From NCBI GenBank assembly GCA_025345505.1, contig JANVCC010000130.1:3136453-3200452 (forward strand): a stretch of 64,000 nt of DNA. The letters run 5' to 3'. Origin of the DNA: Todiramphus chloris collaris (Eukaryota > Chordata > Aves > Coraciiformes > Alcedinidae). Position numbers and translations under genes: made by a program. Below the pieces are notes generated by a model. It saw only the letters and a list, made by a program, of their open reading frames with translations. It ran no database searches and was not told the origin of the DNA. Of this stretch, positions 61,501 through 64,000 are shown in pieces (within the stretch, counting starts at the first letter, position 1; the number at the start of each line of letters is the position of its first letter).

Positions 61501-62404
61501 TTTTAAAGACAGTGGAGTGCTTTTTCATCTCCATTACTGAGAAATTGAGTCATCTTCACTCTATATAAATTCTCTCTCTGAGAGCTTTTGTTCAAATGAT
61601 ATTGCAACTTAACAAAACTTGATTTAGTGAGGGGGTATGCAAAGAAGAGGTGGAAAGGAAATATTAGCATTTCATTGGAAACTTTAATATAGATATTAAA
61701 TGGCACCAAAACCCAGGCAAGTTGGTGCTTTTATTAACTTATACTTCTAGGCATTAAATGTTTTTCTTCTACTGTTGCTCCTTCTTTTCCTGCTTTCTTA
61801 TTACTCTAGCTCTACCTATCACAACCATTTCATACTATGTGGGATCTCTAAATGGTATCATCTGTTATTTTTTTCCACAGTACATATATTGGATTCATGG
61901 ACAATGTGGTGTCTCTAAAAAAATGAAAGAGAAATAGCAGTGACTACCTCCAAGCAGAAAGCACAATGAGCCTTTCCCACATAGCTGGAGTAGGAGAGTG
62001 TACACCATATTGATGAGATATGAAACTGCCACTGAGCCTCAGTCAAGGTACACTCTGTTATTTGCACTTCTGCTCTTAGGCATTCATCCAGTCATGTTAG
62101 TCCCAGTTTGCAGTAAGGATCCCAGTCAAAGGCTTCTTCTCATATTCATGTGTTGGAGGATTCACCCAAGAACACCGCTCCTTTGCAAAGAGCGCAATGA
62201 GTTCTAAAGCCAAAGGTGATTTGTCTGAATGGGCTTAGGAATGTCACTAAAGTAATATGTAATAATGATGCACATTTCATTCCCAATTCTGACCATTGCT
62301 TTAATCACAGTGACTGTAACTTGTTTTTAGCTTTAAAGTTTATAAAAATGTTGGGGTTTTAAACAGTGAAGCTGCAATATCAGGCCAATACCAGTAGGGA
62401 ATAG
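58583..62404. other. Unassigned non-coding stretch
   Basis: 3.8 kb without a supported gene. 'aaccagaactggacactctg' followed by 'ccaagatacagtcc' at 59101-59134 resembles the reverse CR1 landmark CCAGAACTGGACACAGTACTCCAGAT and may be the core of another very old CR1 (about 59080-59180), but the flanks are too eroded for a firm call. Confidence 0.45.
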
Positions 62405-62690
62405 GTTCATAGATCACATATCCATATAAGACCATTAGGAGTCACCAAGTCTGATATCAGATTAGAGATGTGGAACTTCTCTGAGCAATTTCAACTGTAA
62501 CTGAGAAAACAAAATTGAGCTTTACTTAAACATTGACAGAAGTGAAAATACCACCAGCCTTGGTCACTACTCCCAGTTGATGATCCTCAATCTTCCAAAC
62601 TACCATCTTATTTTCAACCTGATTGCATCCATTCCATGCTTCACACTTAACAGAATTTGGTATTTCTGCATGAAACATGGTGAGAAGTCC
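62405..62690 (-). mobile_element. Ancient CR1 LINE 3' end
   Basis: On the + strand it opens with 'gttcatagatcacatatcca', 'aagaccattaggagtcacca' and 'agtctgatatc', the reverse of an old amniote CR1 terminus (TTCATAGATTCCAAGACCAGAAGGGACCATTGTGATCATCTAGTC type). It goes on through 'aaaataccaccagccttggt' and 'actcccagttgatgatcctc'. Strongly diverged but in the correct order. Confidence 0.65.
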
Positions 62691-63171
62691 CTGTCCAGCT
62701 ATTTTCTCTTTCTCTCCAAACCAAATTCATCGCTTCTCTAGCTTAAGCTTCTAGGAAAAAACCCCATTGTTTGACTCATGAGTCAAACAAAAAAATAAAA
62801 TGAAACCCTGGCCTTTGTTAGTCCTTTCTGAATTATTTCTTGCTGGCCTGCCAGGACTCAAGATAAACTCTCTATTGACGGTGCCCCTGATTCATTGATC
62901 TTTACAGCAGGATCACCCAGAACCTCTTGCTGTTACTGGTAAGAAGTCACACAGCCAAAAAACACACATACACAATACACCACTGATGAAACTCAGCTCA
63001 GTAACTACTCCTGAGGGAGTCAGTGATTCAAGGTTTCATACAATGGAGGAGGATATTACGCTTGCAAATAGTTTCCAGCTGTTCATTTAGATGTGTCTGC
63101 TAAACCCTACTAAAACTGAAAAGATGCTGAAATGTAAAAGCCAAAGTAGTAAAAAAATAAAAGTACTGGTG
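62691..63171. other. Unassigned non-coding stretch
   Basis: About 480 bp. No gene or repeat recognised. Confidence 0.45.
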
Positions 63172-63214
<43 letters not shown>

Positions 63215-63220
63215 AAAAAG
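63172..63220. repeat. A-rich low-complexity tract
   Basis: A run of about 19 A is followed by blocks of A separated by single G. Phe-rich open frames on the minus strand here are artefacts of this tract. Confidence 0.95.
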
Positions 63221-64000
63221 TGGCAATTAAATAAAAAAGAATCAGGACTATTGTTGCACATTGTTTCTGGAAGCGCTGCTTTTCTAAGAAAAAAAAAAAC
63301 CCAAAACACACACAGGCAAAAGATAAAGAAGTCTGAAAGAAAAAGTTTCAGATCAGTTCTCCAGTGCCATACAATTCTCCCTCACTCACTATCACTGTAT
63401 TTACACCTCCCACACAGCCTTTCCATTGCCTCTTGTTTCGTGCTGTAATGGAAATGCTCTGTTGGCTTTCTGCTGGTGACTTTACATGTTGTTTATTAAG
63501 TGTATAGAACATATTTTGAAAAAAACATGTCCCCGGGTACATCAAGCTATGTCAGACTGTGATAGGCTTTCTCATAGTGTGCTAAGCTGGTGAAGCAGAA
63601 GAATTTGCTTATGGTGAGGACTAAAGTGATTGATCTGTTTTGTGGCTTGAAATGTGTTGATTATAGGGTGTTGTAGGCTTATGTAGGTGTATGGACAACT
63701 TTCTAGTTAGTATTTCAACATATTGTATAGTAGCTAGCATAAGCAACAAGGATATTTTTAGCATGTACAATAATGTATGTTTGAACTTTTTCACATTAAA
63801 ATCTCCTATTTCCTGTTTAAGTGATCTATTTCTAATCATCTAGTAATAGCTTCTTTTGATATCCACACACCTTTTAGAAGAAAAATTGCGAATGAATACA
63901 TGATAAATGTACTTCTGAGGTGAAATAAAAATCAGACTGTAAAGCAGATATTTTTAAGGCATCGTGAAATGAAGTTAATTAACCCTTAACCATTTTCCAC
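63221..64000. other. Unassigned non-coding stretch to window end
   Basis: About 780 bp of AT-rich sequence. No gene or recognisable repeat. Confidence 0.45.

Noticed and set aside
63087-63311. Phe-rich minus-strand frames resembling a membrane peptide
   Set aside because: Encoded by the poly-A/poly-T tract.
1-64000. Bacterial-style systems, CRISPR arrays, tRNA or rRNA genes
   Set aside because: The sequence is vertebrate nuclear DNA; no regularly spaced repeats, tRNA box motifs or rRNA segments were seen.

Overview
The window reads as bird nuclear DNA. The main evidence is the repeats: several CR1 LINE fragments with typical avian 3' tails (a ...TCTATGATTCTATG-like end and the 'GGACTAGATGATCTCC' type segment). 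There are also much older, eroded CR1 copies of the type shared with turtles and crocodilians, a bird-type endogenous-retrovirus LTR, and decayed MIR-like SINEs. All family assignments come from recognising sequence, not from a database search. The species cannot be fixed from this window.

No protein-coding gene could be supported. The longest open frames (187, 168 and 164 codons) match no family I recognise, run through A-runs or repeats, and are about what 64 kb of non-coding DNA gives by chance. The other long frames are CR1 tails, an LTR/CR1 fusion frame, or translations of microsatellites. I saw no tRNA, rRNA or CRISPR array. The window is best described as a gene desert or the inside of a very large intron.

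Layout. 1-440: homopurine (GGAAA)n tract running into a reverse CR1. 441-7.2 kb: mostly unique DNA with two short CR1 pieces. 7.24-7.8 kb: the only CpG island, with a 22-bp GC-rich minisatellite and a consensus splice donor just downstream; it is the best candidate for a promoter or first exon. 7.86-8.8 kb: a fossil CR1 reverse-transcriptase segment and a perfect 46-bp tandem duplication. 8.8-24.4 kb: largely unique, AT-rich DNA with MIR relics. 24.4-27.5 kb: the repeat-rich core, with a (GGTAT)n microsatellite, an ancient CR1, an LTR split by a younger CR1, and another CR1 tail. 27.5-37.7 kb: MIR, one mid-age CR1 and several ancient CR1 copies, one with a fossil RT domain. 37.7-45.1 kb: an ancient CR1 RT region and the longest recent CR1 (about 770 bp). 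45.1-64 kb: mainly unique DNA with small duplications, a perfect hairpin, a homeodomain-motif cluster, a (CCTT)n tract next to a 10-N assembly gap, and another ancient CR1.

No gene set works together here, and I do not find an undescribed biological system. Most worth checking are the CpG island with its downstream donor, the nested LTR/CR1 locus, two splice-site-flanked open frames near 3.5 and 5.3 kb, and the possible conserved enhancer near 53.4 kb.
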